Below are positions 34,604 through 43,694 of a stretch of DNA of 64,000 bases, piece after piece. How positions within the stretch are numbered: position 1 is the stretch's first letter; every line of letters begins with the position of its first letter. This DNA comes from JBBQXK01 sp052387255 (lineage in GTDB: Bacteria; Pseudomonadota; Alphaproteobacteria; Rhodobacterales; Rhodobacteraceae): NCBI GenBank assembly GCA_052387255.1, contig JBQTJI010000003.1, forward strand, positions 13,382-77,381, in the 5' to 3' direction. Both the position numbers and the translations under genes were made by a program. Under the pieces are notes generated by a model. It ran no database searches. It was given only the letters and a program-made list of their open reading frames with translations, and had not been told where the DNA came from.

Positions 34604-35653
34604 ATGATCCAGACCCATTCAATCCGCATCACGCCGCCTGTCCTCTCGGCCATCGCCGAAATCGATGAGTTCAAGGGCGCCTGGCGGGCCTTGGGCAGCC
34701 TCGCCCCGGAACGCCTCTCTGCGTTGCGCCGCGTTGCAACAATCGAGAGCATCGGGTCGTCGACCCGTATCGAAGGCAGCAAGCTTTCGGACCATGAGGT
34801 TCAGCGCCTCCTGACCAACCTGGAAATCACGACGTTTGAGACCCGTGATGAGCAGGAGGTCGCAGGTTACGCGCAGGTCATGGACACAATCTTCGCGTCC
34901 TGGCGCGACATCGACATAACCTTGAACCACATCCGCCAACTGCACCGGGACCTGCTGCGCCACAGTGACAAGGACGCGCGGCATCGCGGTGCATGGAAGA
35001 CCTCGGAAAACGCGATCGCGGCCTTCGACGAGACTGGAAAGCAGATCGGCGTTGTCTTTGAAACCGCCAGCCCCTTTGACACGCCCGCCCGGATGACCGA
35101 ACTGGTGGAGTGGTACAACGCGGCCAGCGAAGACGGCACGCTGCATCCGCTGCTTCTGATCGGCATCTTCGTGGTAGTCTTTCTGGAGATCCACCCGTTT
35201 CAGGATGGCAACGGTCGCCTCAGCCGGGTTTTGACCACGCTCCTGCTGCTCAGGGCAGGCTATGCCTACGTGCCGTACTCTTCGCTGGAAAGCGTGATCG
35301 AGCAGAGCAAGGAAGCCTACTATCTGGCCTTGAGGCAAACCCAGGGCACGATCAGGTCGGATGATCCGGACTGGGGACCATGGCTTGCGTATTTCCTGAC
35401 GGCGCTTCTGCGCCAGATGCGCCGGTTGCGCGCGAAGGTCGAGCGCGAAAAGCTGATGATGGGCAGCCTGCCGGAGGTTTCGGCGCGACTTCTGGATCTT
35501 GTCCGGGACCATGGCCGCCTGACCATCGGCGACGCGGAGCGGCTGACCGGAGAAAACCGGAACACCCTGAAGCAGCACTTCAGGGCCCTTGTCGGGGATG
35601 GTCATCTGGCCCTGAACGGGGCCGGGCGCGGGGCGTGGTATTCGCTCCGGTAA
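34604..35653 (+). CDS. fic: class II Fic domain AMP-transferase-like protein with C-terminal HTH
   Basis: The 349-aa protein carries the full Fic motif HPFQDGNGRLSR at residues 197-208, including the catalytic His197. The autoinhibitory helix motif S-x3-E-G appears at residues 53-58 (STRIEG) ahead of the Fic core, which defines class II, where the inhibitory Glu blocks ATP binding. The C-terminal 70 residues look like a winged helix (RLTIGDAERLTGENRNTLKQ). It would transfer AMP to target proteins, and the HTH may allow autoregulation. Neighbours are a serine recombinase and a defence operon. Target unknown. Confidence 0.9.
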   Translation: MIQTHSIRITPPVLSAIAEIDEFKGAWRALGSLAPERLSALRRVATIESIGSSTRIEGSKLSDHEVQRLLTNLEITTFETRDEQEVAGYAQVMDTIFASWRDIDITLNHIRQLHRDLLRHSDKDARHRGAWKTSENAIAAFDETGKQIGVVFETASPFDTPARMTELVEWYNAASEDGTLHPLLLIGIFVVVFLEIHPFQDGNGRLSRVLTTLLLLRAGYAYVPYSSLESVIEQSKEAYYLALRQTQGTIRSDDPDWGPWLAYFLTALLRQMRRLRAKVEREKLMMGSLPEVSARLLDLVRDHGRLTIGDAERLTGENRNTLKQHFRALVGDGHLALNGAGRGAWYSLR

Positions 35654-35905
35654 TAGTTGTTATGTAATCTGTGTGCGGAAGCGCTACTCGGCTCAAAGCA
35701 ATCATTCACTGCACTTGAGGCATTCTCGGGTAAATCTACGATATGCCTAAGCCACTGACGTGGAACAGGAAAAACGTAGGTACGAACCAACCTGATGGGC
35801 GCGCTGTAGAGAAACTGTGCCTTTATGCGGCTCTTTCTTGCCACCCCGTCTGGGCGATTTTCTTTCCGGCTGGACTGCCGCAAAAACCTCGTGCAAAAAG
35901 ACCGC
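35654..35905 (+). other. 252-bp spacer before the serine recombinase gene
   Basis: No gene is seen. A 6-bp inverted repeat AGGCAT (35718-35723)/ATGCCT (35743-35748) lies here. A crossover (res) site for the adjacent recombinase could be present, but no canonical triple site is recognisable. Confidence 0.25.
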
Positions 35906-36469
35906 ATGAAAATCGGCTATGCAAGGGTCTCGATGGATGAGCAGGATCTCGATCTTCAGATCGAGGCGCTGACCGTTGCCGGATGCGACCGGATCGTTAC
36001 CGACAAGGGGCAGAGCGGTTTGCGGGCTGCCGAGGCCCGCCCCGGATTGTCAGAGGCGATGGCCCTTCTTGGCTCCCGCGACCAGCTCGTCGTGTGGAAG
36101 CTGGATCGTGTCGGTCGGTCAATCGCGGACCTGATCCACCTTTTGATAACCTTCGAGGAGCGCGGGGTCGAGTTCCGAAGCCTGACAGACGGGATCGACA
36201 CGACGACCGCAGGCGGGCGTCTGGTGTTTCACATTATGGGAGCCTTGGCTGAGTTCGAGCGCAGTCTGATTCAGGAGCGGACGAAGGCAGGCCTGCGGGC
36301 TGCGAAGAAGAGTGGGAAGCGGCTTGGCCGCCCCCCTGCCCTGACACCGGCACAGATTGCACACGCCAAGGCGGCGATCTCGACCAAGGGCGAGACCGTC
36401 ACCGGCATGGCAGAAATTCTGGGCGTGAACCGCAGCACCATCCAGCGTGCGCTTGGAGCATCATTGTGA
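35906..36469 (+). CDS. small serine recombinase (resolvase/invertase family)
   Basis: The 187-aa protein starts MKIGYARVSMDEQDLDLQIE, with nucleophile Ser9, and contains the conserved LVVWKLDRVGRSIADLIHLL and GALAEFERSLIQERTKAGL (E helix). A C-terminal HTH follows (MAEILGVNRSTIQRAL). ATG 35906 is chosen over an upstream extension to 35825 because it gives the invariant YARVS N-terminus. Such enzymes resolve cointegrates or invert DNA. It sits just upstream of the ABC-3C operon and may mark the edge of a mobile cargo unit. Confidence 0.93.
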   Translation: MKIGYARVSMDEQDLDLQIEALTVAGCDRIVTDKGQSGLRAAEARPGLSEAMALLGSRDQLVVWKLDRVGRSIADLIHLLITFEERGVEFRSLTDGIDTTTAGGRLVFHIMGALAEFERSLIQERTKAGLRAAKKSGKRLGRPPALTPAQIAHAKAAISTKGETVTGMAEILGVNRSTIQRALGASL

Positions 36470-36481
36470 GGCGCTTTGGGC

Positions 36482-37393
36482 ATGGATAGCCTTCAACGCG
36501 CCTTTTTTCAGATGAAGTTCCGCATCGCCTTCCTTGAACGCAAAGGGAAGGCTTTCGAGGATCTGTTCTCGAAGATTATGGGCCACGCTTCCCCCGGCGA
36601 TTTTCAGGCCGTGCGACCCTACGGAAATCGCGGCGACCTCAAATGCGATGGCTATCGGGTAAGCGACAGGACCGTTTTTCAGTGTTACGCGCCGTCCGCC
36701 ATGAAGCTCCCAAACCTGCTCGCCAAGATGAACGAGGACTTCAACGGTGCGGTCGCGCATTGGGGCGAGCGTATGGGCCGCTGGTCCTTCGTTCACAACG
36801 AAGATGATGGCTTGCCCGCCGACGCGATCCAAAAGTTGGTGGACCTCGGCACGGCAAACCCGACCGTCATTCTTGACCAGATCGGCTATCCAGAACTCTT
36901 TGCGGTCGTCATGGCCCTTCCCGTCTCGCAGATCAAAGACCTGTTCGGATCGGTGCCGTCACAGCGCACGATGGCCCAACTGGACTACGAAGCGCTGCGC
37001 CCTGTCGTATCCCTGATTCAAAAGCTCACCCCGGATGATAACCCGCCTCTGTCCGCCCCCTCTCCCGCCAAGCTCAGTGCAAACGATCTGTCGGGCGATG
37101 CTGCCGAGCTATTGCGCCAGGGCCGCCGTCGGGAGCCGTTAGTGGAGCGTTTTTTCAATGACTGGCCCGATCCGAGCCTCGGGGAAGAGATTGCCCAAGG
37201 GTTCCGCGAACGGTATCAGGCGTTGAAAATGGAAGGCCTATCGCCCGACCGGATCTTCACGGAACTGCAAACCTTCGCCGGTGGCATGGACGGGACACCT
37301 TCGCACCAGGCGGCAGTACTAGCGGTCATGTCCTACTTCTTTGAGCGGTGCGACATATTCGAGGATAACGTCGAGGGGGGCGTGGGAACATGA
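36482..37393 (+). CDS. ABC-three-component (ABC-3C) system, first component
   Basis: The 303-aa protein (ATG 36482) has an N-terminal globular part with AFEDLFSKIMGHASPGDFQA and RPYGNRGDLKCDGYRVSDRT. This resembles the conserved N-terminal region of ABC-3C large components, in which a nuclease- or effector-like domain reads VFQCYAP. The C-terminal half is helical (EELARQ-like, LVERFFNDWPDPSLGEEIAQ). The reading rests on operon order: this gene, a middle component and a DUF2326 ATPase, joined by ATGA overlaps. ABC-3C systems were predicted as conflict modules by comparative genomics (Krishnan, Aravind and colleagues). The exact effector activity here is not visible. Confidence 0.72.
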   Translation: MDSLQRAFFQMKFRIAFLERKGKAFEDLFSKIMGHASPGDFQAVRPYGNRGDLKCDGYRVSDRTVFQCYAPSAMKLPNLLAKMNEDFNGAVAHWGERMGRWSFVHNEDDGLPADAIQKLVDLGTANPTVILDQIGYPELFAVVMALPVSQIKDLFGSVPSQRTMAQLDYEALRPVVSLIQKLTPDDNPPLSAPSPAKLSANDLSGDAAELLRQGRRREPLVERFFNDWPDPSLGEEIAQGFRERYQALKMEGLSPDRIFTELQTFAGGMDGTPSHQAAVLAVMSYFFERCDIFEDNVEGGVGT

Positions 37394-37635
37394 TCCTGCC
37401 GACCAAACATATCAGACCCGAGCGTGCACTTCTAACTATCGGAGCGGAGGTTCTGGGCTGTCTGCGAGAGCCGATGACCGTCTCTCGTGTCTGGGACGAG
37501 CTTCGCAAGCGGCGTGGCGAGACGGCAGAGCCGTCCGCGATCACATACGATTGGTTCATCTTAGCACTCGACCTGCTGTTCATCGTGAAGGCAGTGGATT
37601 TCGACAGCGGCGTGCTGCGGAAGGCGGCATTATGA
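37390..37635 (+). CDS. ABC-three-component system middle component (MC6-like)
   Basis: An 81-aa helical protein: LPTKHIRPERALLTIGAEVL, then VSRVWDELRKRRGE and WFILALDLLFIVKAV. The pattern of a start LPTKH, a central VW-DEL-R helix and a hydrophobic C-terminal helix matches what I recall of middle component 6 of ABC-3C systems. It overlaps both neighbours by four bases (ATGA at 37390 and 37632), a strict three-gene operon. It probably bridges ATPase and effector. Confidence 0.75.
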   Translation: MILPTKHIRPERALLTIGAEVLGCLREPMTVSRVWDELRKRRGETAEPSAITYDWFILALDLLFIVKAVDFDSGVLRKAAL

Positions 37636-39392
37636 TCTATTCGATCACGAGCGATCTCGACAGTTTCAAACTTCTGACATTCGGGCCGGGCCTGAACATT
37701 TTGCTTGCCGAAAAGAGCGCCGACGCATCAGATCGACAGTCGCGCAATGGAGCGGGCAAAACGAGTTTTGTTGAGCTGGTTCATTTTCTGTTTGGCGGCA
37801 ACGCCAAGCCCGACAGTATTTTCAGGGCCAACGCGCTGATCGCATCCACGTTTGAAATGCAGGTCGACATCGGCGGCCATGCCGTTTCAGCCGGACGATC
37901 AGGGTCGAAACCCTCATGCATCCGAATACAGGGAGAAACCTCTCACTGGCCTATCAAGCCAGCACTGGACGCCAAAACCGGGGACCTCATACTTTCCAAT
38001 GAACACTGGAAATCCGTTCTTGGGACACTCCTGTTCGGTCTTCCCGCGGACCCTGATGCTCATGGCCGCTTCAGCGCAACGTTCCGCTCCCTGTTTTCTT
38101 ATTTTGCCCGCCGCCAGAACAGCGGTGGTCTTGTTCAGCCACAACAGCAGTCGAGCAAGCAGGGGGGGTGGGACCAACAGGTCGCGATCTCTTACCTACT
38201 TGGCCTAGATTCCGGCATCTCTCAGGAGTTTCAGGAGACCAGAGCCCAAGAAGCAGCAATGTCCGAGCTTCGCAAAGCGGCGAAAGAAGGCAATCTGGGA
38301 AAATTCTACGGCAATTCTGCCGATTTCCGAACCCGGCTTGCAATCGCCGAAACTAAGGTCCGGCAGCTTCAGCAGCAGCTATCCACATTTAACGTGGTTC
38401 CAGAGTATGCTGTAATGGAACAGGAAGCCTCCGAGATCACTCGGACAATTTCGGCCGTCAACGACGACAACATGATCGACCGCGAGCTGGTTCTCCAGCT
38501 CGCATCTTCACTGAAGGACGAGCTTCCGCCCGCAATCAGCAACATCGAAAAGCTTTACAATGAATCAGGCGTTGTCCTTCCAGGCACTGTCGGGCGTCGT
38601 TTCGAGGAGGTTTCGCAGTTTCATGAAGCCATCGTGCGGAACCGCAAGGCCCATCTTGAGTCTGAGATTTCAGCAGCCGAGCGCCGCATTAAGACGCGGG
38701 AAGCTCAACGCACCGACCTAGATAGGCGGCGCAGACAGCTCATGGGCATCCTGCAATCTGGTGGCGCTTTAGAGCAATATGCGAAGCTCCAGGAGGAGGT
38801 TGGGCGCGCCGAGGCTAATGTCGAAGGGCTTCGCCAACAGCTTGAGATTGCTGAACGGATCGAAAGCACGAAGGTCCAGCTTGAGATAGAGCGCGCCCGG
38901 CTTCGTCAAGCACTCCAGAACGATCTTCACGAACGAAGCGAGATCGTGAACGAGGCCATCGTGATCTTCGAGGGGCTATCACAAGCCCTTTACGAACAAG
39001 CAGGAAGCCTGACCATCGCAGCAACACCGAATGGTCCCACTTTTGAGGTTAAAATTGATGCTCAACGAAGCAAGGGCATCACAAACATGCAGATCTTTTG
39101 CTTTGACCTGATGCTAGCCGAGCTGGCGACCCGGAGGGGCATCGGCCCCGGATTCCTTATCCATGACAGCCATCTCTTCGATGGGGTGGATGAACGTCAG
39201 GTCGCAAAGGCCCTGCAACTTGGTGCTGACCACGCAGCCAGCGTCGGTTTCCAGTATATCGTCACCATGAACTCTGACGTTGTGCCTGAAGACGGCTTTC
39301 GTGAGGACTTCGACGTTCAGAATTTTGTAAACCCAACTCGGTTGACCGACGAGATCGAGACCGGAGGGTTGTTCGGTGTCCGGTTCGGTTGA
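37632..39392 (+). CDS. ABC-3C system DUF2326-type SMC-like ATPase
   Basis: The 586-aa ATPase has Walker A RNGAGKTS at residues 38-45, preceded by a DUF2326 N-terminus (LLTFGPGLNILLAEKS). A long coiled-coil centre spans about residues 280-470 (EIERARLRQALQN-type heptads), and the C-terminal half-site has PGFLIHDSHLFDGVDERQVA, the Walker B/D-loop region of DUF2326. The split SMC/RecN-like build suggests DNA sensing. The start is the ATG at 37632 that overlaps the middle-component stop; the open frame extends upstream to 37341 but crosses both other genes. It likely detects foreign DNA and triggers the first component. Confidence 0.85.
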   Translation: MIYSITSDLDSFKLLTFGPGLNILLAEKSADASDRQSRNGAGKTSFVELVHFLFGGNAKPDSIFRANALIASTFEMQVDIGGHAVSAGRSGSKPSCIRIQGETSHWPIKPALDAKTGDLILSNEHWKSVLGTLLFGLPADPDAHGRFSATFRSLFSYFARRQNSGGLVQPQQQSSKQGGWDQQVAISYLLGLDSGISQEFQETRAQEAAMSELRKAAKEGNLGKFYGNSADFRTRLAIAETKVRQLQQQLSTFNVVPEYAVMEQEASEITRTISAVNDDNMIDRELVLQLASSLKDELPPAISNIEKLYNESGVVLPGTVGRRFEEVSQFHEAIVRNRKAHLESEISAAERRIKTREAQRTDLDRRRRQLMGILQSGGALEQYAKLQEEVGRAEANVEGLRQQLEIAERIESTKVQLEIERARLRQALQNDLHERSEIVNEAIVIFEGLSQALYEQAGSLTIAATPNGPTFEVKIDAQRSKGITNMQIFCFDLMLAELATRRGIGPGFLIHDSHLFDGVDERQVAKALQLGADHAASVGFQYIVTMNSDVVPEDGFREDFDVQNFVNPTRLTDEIETGGLFGVRFG

Positions 39393-39474
39393 TCATTGTC
39401 GCGCTGATGGCAGTTGCTCTGCTCGATTGAATGCTCTCTGGAGCAATAGAGCGGTATTTAGACGAGCGGTGTAT

Positions 39475-42400
39475 CTATAAGCGAATCTCGGCATCTGGAT
39501 TCCCTGCGGCCAAAGCATTCATCCAAGCAAGACAAAGATCACGCGAGCGGTACTGGCCGTTAAATGCTTCAATCTCTTCACGCTCAACGATTGGGAAGGT
39601 CGAATAGATGTAGCGGATGTCGTCACGATCAGTGATCCCGTAAAGATGGAAGAACACGGCATCCAGTTTCGCCCTTAACATCTGGCGGCGGGTATCATCC
39701 CAGACGAAGGGTGAAAGCACGTCGCCGCTTTTGTCGACATAGCCCAAGTCCTTTGCGAAGGGTGCCATATCGTGAGCCGTATAGGTCAACTCAAGCACGG
39801 CGTCACGAATGATGTCGGCAGCGGTTAGGTTTCCAAACCTTGTGTTCTGAAAAACCTCTGGTGGCGCGACAGGCAACTGTTCAAGCACATACCAACTTGC
39901 GTGGTTGCTCAGGATTTTGGTGCGCGCGACAAAATCGACCACGGTGCTGTTCAAGGTCGCCGCGAGAATGGCCTGTGCCGTTGCGCGCTCCAAGGCATCA
40001 GGAATCTCAAGCCGCAGCACGGGCAGGGTGTGCCCCGCGCCGACCGGTGGAACGAGACAAGCAATCAGCGATCGGCTGTTTGTTGTGGACGTGACATCCT
40101 TGATCGCCAGCTCGATGTTCAGGTCGCCTTTGTCCAGCACATAGTACCGCGAAGCCGCAACATGGTCGGGATTGTGGCGCTGTTCGTCAGACGTGACCGC
40201 AGCTTGACCGCTGCGATAGAGGTTCTCGGCGACCGTAGTGATGCCTGAAGCACGATGATCGAACGCTTGGACCATCTTGCCCTCGAACAGCGGCACCCAA
40301 ACCCCGGCAGCGCTCCGCCATCTGCCACCGCCTTCGGGCCAGGCGCCCTCCTTTTCCTGAAGCTCCTCGACCGTCCGGAATTGGTTGGAATCGTTGGCCA
40401 TGTCGTACATCCGAACGTACTTCACGGGCCAGGTCTTCACTTCAATGCCATCCGACCGGTTCACGAGAACCGGCAGGCGCTCGTAGAGCGCGGTAGCGAT
40501 CTGGCGGTCGCGGCTCGCCTTGTAGACTGGTGCAGTCATGCTGTTGGGGTTCACGAGCCGGAAGTGATCGAGACCCATCGTGAAGACTTTGGCCGGATCG
40601 TTCAGTTCGTCCATATCCCGCACGAAGGTCGCGAAACGACATTCCGGAAAATGCCGCTCGCCGCCCGAAAACACCAGCACGCTGAACTTGAAGCGGTAGT
40701 ATACATCCGGGAAGAAAAGCGGGCCGCTGGCGCGTTTGTTGAAGAAGTCGAAGTAGCAGGACGCTGCCCTCCCCTCGATCAAGCGCGAGAAAAAGACCTG
40801 AGAGGTCTGCTCGGTCGCGATGCCAGACGGGATCAAGTGGCCCACAACGCCACCCGGCGAAACGATGCGAGCAGCACGCTCGACGAAGAGCGAGTTAAGG
40901 TTGGTGTCCCCGCCCGAAAGCAAGGGATAGTCGCCACCTTTGCGAGCCATCTGACTGGCGGCCTCTGCTCGCGCGTTGGCCTTGGCGAAATCTGCGGCCA
41001 GTGGATCGCCCACCGCCTCCAGGGCCTTGATCATCCGGGCCCGGTCGGCGGCGTGTTGCACCATCGCGATCTCGGGCCGCCGTGCAGCGAACCACTCGAC
41101 CTGTTGGAGTTTCATCCGATCCCAGGGCGGATTGCCGATGACCGCATCGAAGCCGCCGGTCAAACCTTCGGCGTCCCAGTCCGACCAGATGCCTGGGAAT
41201 GCGACCTGCCAATTAAGGAAGTTCTCTTCGCGCACAAGTTCCTGTGCTTGCGAAAAGATGCCTACAAACAGGTCGAACTTCTCGGCAGCGCTCATCTGCT
41301 TTTTCGTGCCGGCTCCAAGTTCCTTGGGCCGCTTCAGGCTGCGCTTGCCCATAACAATTTCGATCGGGTCCCCGAACTCGCCGTCGAAGAAGGCCGAGAG
41401 CGCCATATTAACCGGCTTGCCCCTGAGGCTGAGCCACTCCAGCGCATGAATGAAGGACAGGAGCGCGTCCAGCGGCGCTGTCATGTCCTTTACCTCGGCG
41501 AAGACGTCTGCAGAGCGATGCGCCTCTGCGATCTCGGCATCGGTCAGCCCTTCGACGATCTGCATCTTGGATGCAGCCCGCAGTGCGCGCTGGATGGGAT
41601 CATGCAGCAAGAGCGGGCTGCCCCATTTTCCAGCCTTGTAGATACCTGCCCGAACCCAAGAACCGAACAGGCTGTCACCGCAACGCAGATGGTGGTCCAA
41701 GAACGACAGCGGCGCGCCGACCGTAAAGGTATGCAACCACAGCGCCACCTTGGCGAGTTCGACTGCCATGAAGTTCTTGTCGACGCCGTAGATGCAGCGT
41801 TTGAGAACCATGCGACGAATAATGTGTCGATCATCGAGCTGCTGCTCGTCAATCGCCCACTTACGCGCCTCGGCGTTGGCCAAGATCGTATTGCGGATCG
41901 TGTCGATCCGCTCGCCCAATGGTGAAGCATAGTCGCCCCAGTCCTCGGGTACTTCTGCCTCGGCTTCGGCCATTGCGGCGATAACTTGATCCGCCATGAA
42001 GTCAACAAGGCTTACGAGGAAATGCCCGGATCCCATCGCCGGATCGACCACTTTCAGGTCCAGAAGCGAAGTCGCCGGATCGATTACCTTGAGAGAGCCA
42101 ATCTTTCGATGTGGCAGCAAGTCGGACGTCGCCAGTTCTGCAATGCGGGCGCGAAAAGCCTCTTTGCGGGATGCGATCAGAGGTTCGAGCGTCTCAGCGA
42201 GTATCAGCTGGACGAGGTCATCGGGTGTATAGTAGCTGCCGGATCCTCTTCGCGCGAAGATGTTGGGGCGGACCGTCAGCTTGTCTCCATCCCGCGCAAT
42301 ATCGAATTCGAGAAGTCGTTCGTAGATCGAACCAAGCTGTTGAACAGAGAGGTTGCGGTAGTTGATGTACTTGCGGCCGTCTTCGGTCCGCTCGAATGAG

Positions 42401-43689
42401 AGCGCGTCAATCACTCGCGCCATCACATCATCTGGCAGTCGAACTTTGGTCAGTATTGGTGTCCGATCCTGATCGAACAGACCACCATTATACGGCGGCA
42501 ACCCAATTGAGGCATCGCCCTTGTCGATTGCGAGAAACAGGTCTGACATAGCTGACCAGTAGCGTGCTGCTGTGTCCGAAAAGACATCCCCACGATCCTT
42601 CCGATCACGGACATCGAGCCGCACTCGATTTCGCAGGCCGTAATCGTCGTATCGGTGGTCTTTCACCGGCAGAAGATCACGATCTTCCGCATAAAGAATG
42701 AAAAGCAGCCGGTAGAGAAGGATTAGGGCACCTTGCCTGACGTCTTGTAGCTCGGCATCGGGAGCTGCCCTGGCAATAGCTTGCGCCAGATCAGGAAAGA
42801 CTTCCTTGAATACCTTGTTCGAAAGGTCTTCAGCCACCCGCTCTTCGTAAAATTTACCCTCCGCAATGGCCCGCTCGTGAAACGTCTTCGACTCGACGCC
42901 ACCTGAGGCAAAGGCTTCCCTACGAAACATCAGAATGAAAACGCGCAACCAGTGAGTGCGGTCGTCGTCGGATAGCCTGAACAATCCGTCGTTATGCCCC
43001 GGAAGGTTCAGAAGTTGCGCGAGGTCTAACTCAAGAAACTGCTCTGACACTGAGCGAGCACCAGAGAAGTAGAGGCGCCACTTTGCGCCGTTTGTCAGTA
43101 TTCCCCAACGGAGGGACCCGGACGTAACGTCGTCGATGCGACGCAGATAACGAAGCATCTGCGTGGAAGGGGCGGTTTCCTCACCGCGTTTACCTGATCG
43201 CCTGTCGAGCGGACGCAACCACCTCTTCGATTCTACGATCGCGGCGCCAAATGAATAGCGCTTCCACTCCTGTGCTTGTTTATTAGCTTTCTCTTTGGCC
43301 GTACCACCTTGAAACAAGAGCCCATCTGGAACGTCATCACGACCCTTGGCAGATAAATTCTGCTGGCGGAGAGCATCGGCCCAACCGAGAAGAGAAAGCA
43401 CTGGCCAAATTAGATCATCCTCGGTCTGACTTTCATTTGTGTTCTGGTTGATCGGAAACTTGTCGAACTCGGAGCGGAGTTTCCCTTCGACGCTGAAACA
43501 TTCGCTGGACGAAAGCGTTTGCCATTCAGGTGTTTGTCGAATGGTTTCCGTCAGGAAATCTGACGAAAAAAGACTCCCTTGTCCTGTAATCTCAATGCTC
43601 AACGCTGCGTCTCCGCCTTTTTCCCCTTGGTAGCAGCCGCAAGCAAGGAAGGCATCCCAAATCGAACTGACAGCAAAGCGAAGGTCCAC
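39475..43689 (-). CDS. type IIG-like restriction-modification enzyme (Eco57I/class I SAM N6-adenine methylase with N-terminal nuclease)
   Basis: A 1404-aa single polypeptide from a GTG at 43689 (a TTG at 43602 with GGAG eight bases upstream is a good alternative, giving 1375 aa). The N-terminal region shows a PD-(D/E)xK-like nuclease core, PDGLLF (Asp122) and AAIVESKRW (Glu153, Lys155). The central methylase has motif I DPAMGSGHFLVSL near residue 550 and motif IV NPPWDRMKLQQ near 853. The last 400 residues look like a specificity domain. Such proteins both methylate and cleave at an asymmetric site. No helicase, BREX or DISARM partner genes lie nearby. It converges on the ABC-3C operon, 82 bp between stops. 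Confidence 0.85.
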   Translation of the reverse strand: MDLRFAVSSIWDAFLACGCYQGEKGGDAALSIEITGQGSLFSSDFLTETIRQTPEWQTLSSSECFSVEGKLRSEFDKFPINQNTNESQTEDDLIWPVLSLLGWADALRQQNLSAKGRDDVPDGLLFQGGTAKEKANKQAQEWKRYSFGAAIVESKRWLRPLDRRSGKRGEETAPSTQMLRYLRRIDDVTSGSLRWGILTNGAKWRLYFSGARSVSEQFLELDLAQLLNLPGHNDGLFRLSDDDRTHWLRVFILMFRREAFASGGVESKTFHERAIAEGKFYEERVAEDLSNKVFKEVFPDLAQAIARAAPDAELQDVRQGALILLYRLLFILYAEDRDLLPVKDHRYDDYGLRNRVRLDVRDRKDRGDVFSDTAARYWSAMSDLFLAIDKGDASIGLPPYNGGLFDQDRTPILTKVRLPDDVMARVIDALSFERTEDGRKYINYRNLSVQQLGSIYERLLEFDIARDGDKLTVRPNIFARRGSGSYYTPDDLVQLILAETLEPLIASRKEAFRARIAELATSDLLPHRKIGSLKVIDPATSLLDLKVVDPAMGSGHFLVSLVDFMADQVIAAMAEAEAEVPEDWGDYASPLGERIDTIRNTILANAEARKWAIDEQQLDDRHIIRRMVLKRCIYGVDKNFMAVELAKVALWLHTFTVGAPLSFLDHHLRCGDSLFGSWVRAGIYKAGKWGSPLLLHDPIQRALRAASKMQIVEGLTDAEIAEAHRSADVFAEVKDMTAPLDALLSFIHALEWLSLRGKPVNMALSAFFDGEFGDPIEIVMGKRSLKRPKELGAGTKKQMSAAEKFDLFVGIFSQAQELVREENFLNWQVAFPGIWSDWDAEGLTGGFDAVIGNPPWDRMKLQQVEWFAARRPEIAMVQHAADRARMIKALEAVGDPLAADFAKANARAEAASQMARKGGDYPLLSGGDTNLNSLFVERAARIVSPGGVVGHLIPSGIATEQTSQVFFSRLIEGRAASCYFDFFNKRASGPLFFPDVYYRFKFSVLVFSGGERHFPECRFATFVRDMDELNDPAKVFTMGLDHFRLVNPNSMTAPVYKASRDRQIATALYERLPVLVNRSDGIEVKTWPVKYVRMYDMANDSNQFRTVEELQEKEGAWPEGGGRWRSAAGVWVPLFEGKMVQAFDHRASGITTVAENLYRSGQAAVTSDEQRHNPDHVAASRYYVLDKGDLNIELAIKDVTSTTNSRSLIACLVPPVGAGHTLPVLRLEIPDALERATAQAILAATLNSTVVDFVARTKILSNHASWYVLEQLPVAPPEVFQNTRFGNLTAADIIRDAVLELTYTAHDMAPFAKDLGYVDKSGDVLSPFVWDDTRRQMLRAKLDAVFFHLYGITDRDDIRYIYSTFPIVEREEIEAFNGQYRSRDLCLAWMNALAAGNPDAEIRL

Positions 43690-43694
43690 AGCGG

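Noticed and set aside
40255..41925. 556-codon open frame antisense to the type IIG-like enzyme
   Set aside because: Methylase motifs lie on the other strand over the same interval; no ribosome site or recognisable domain.
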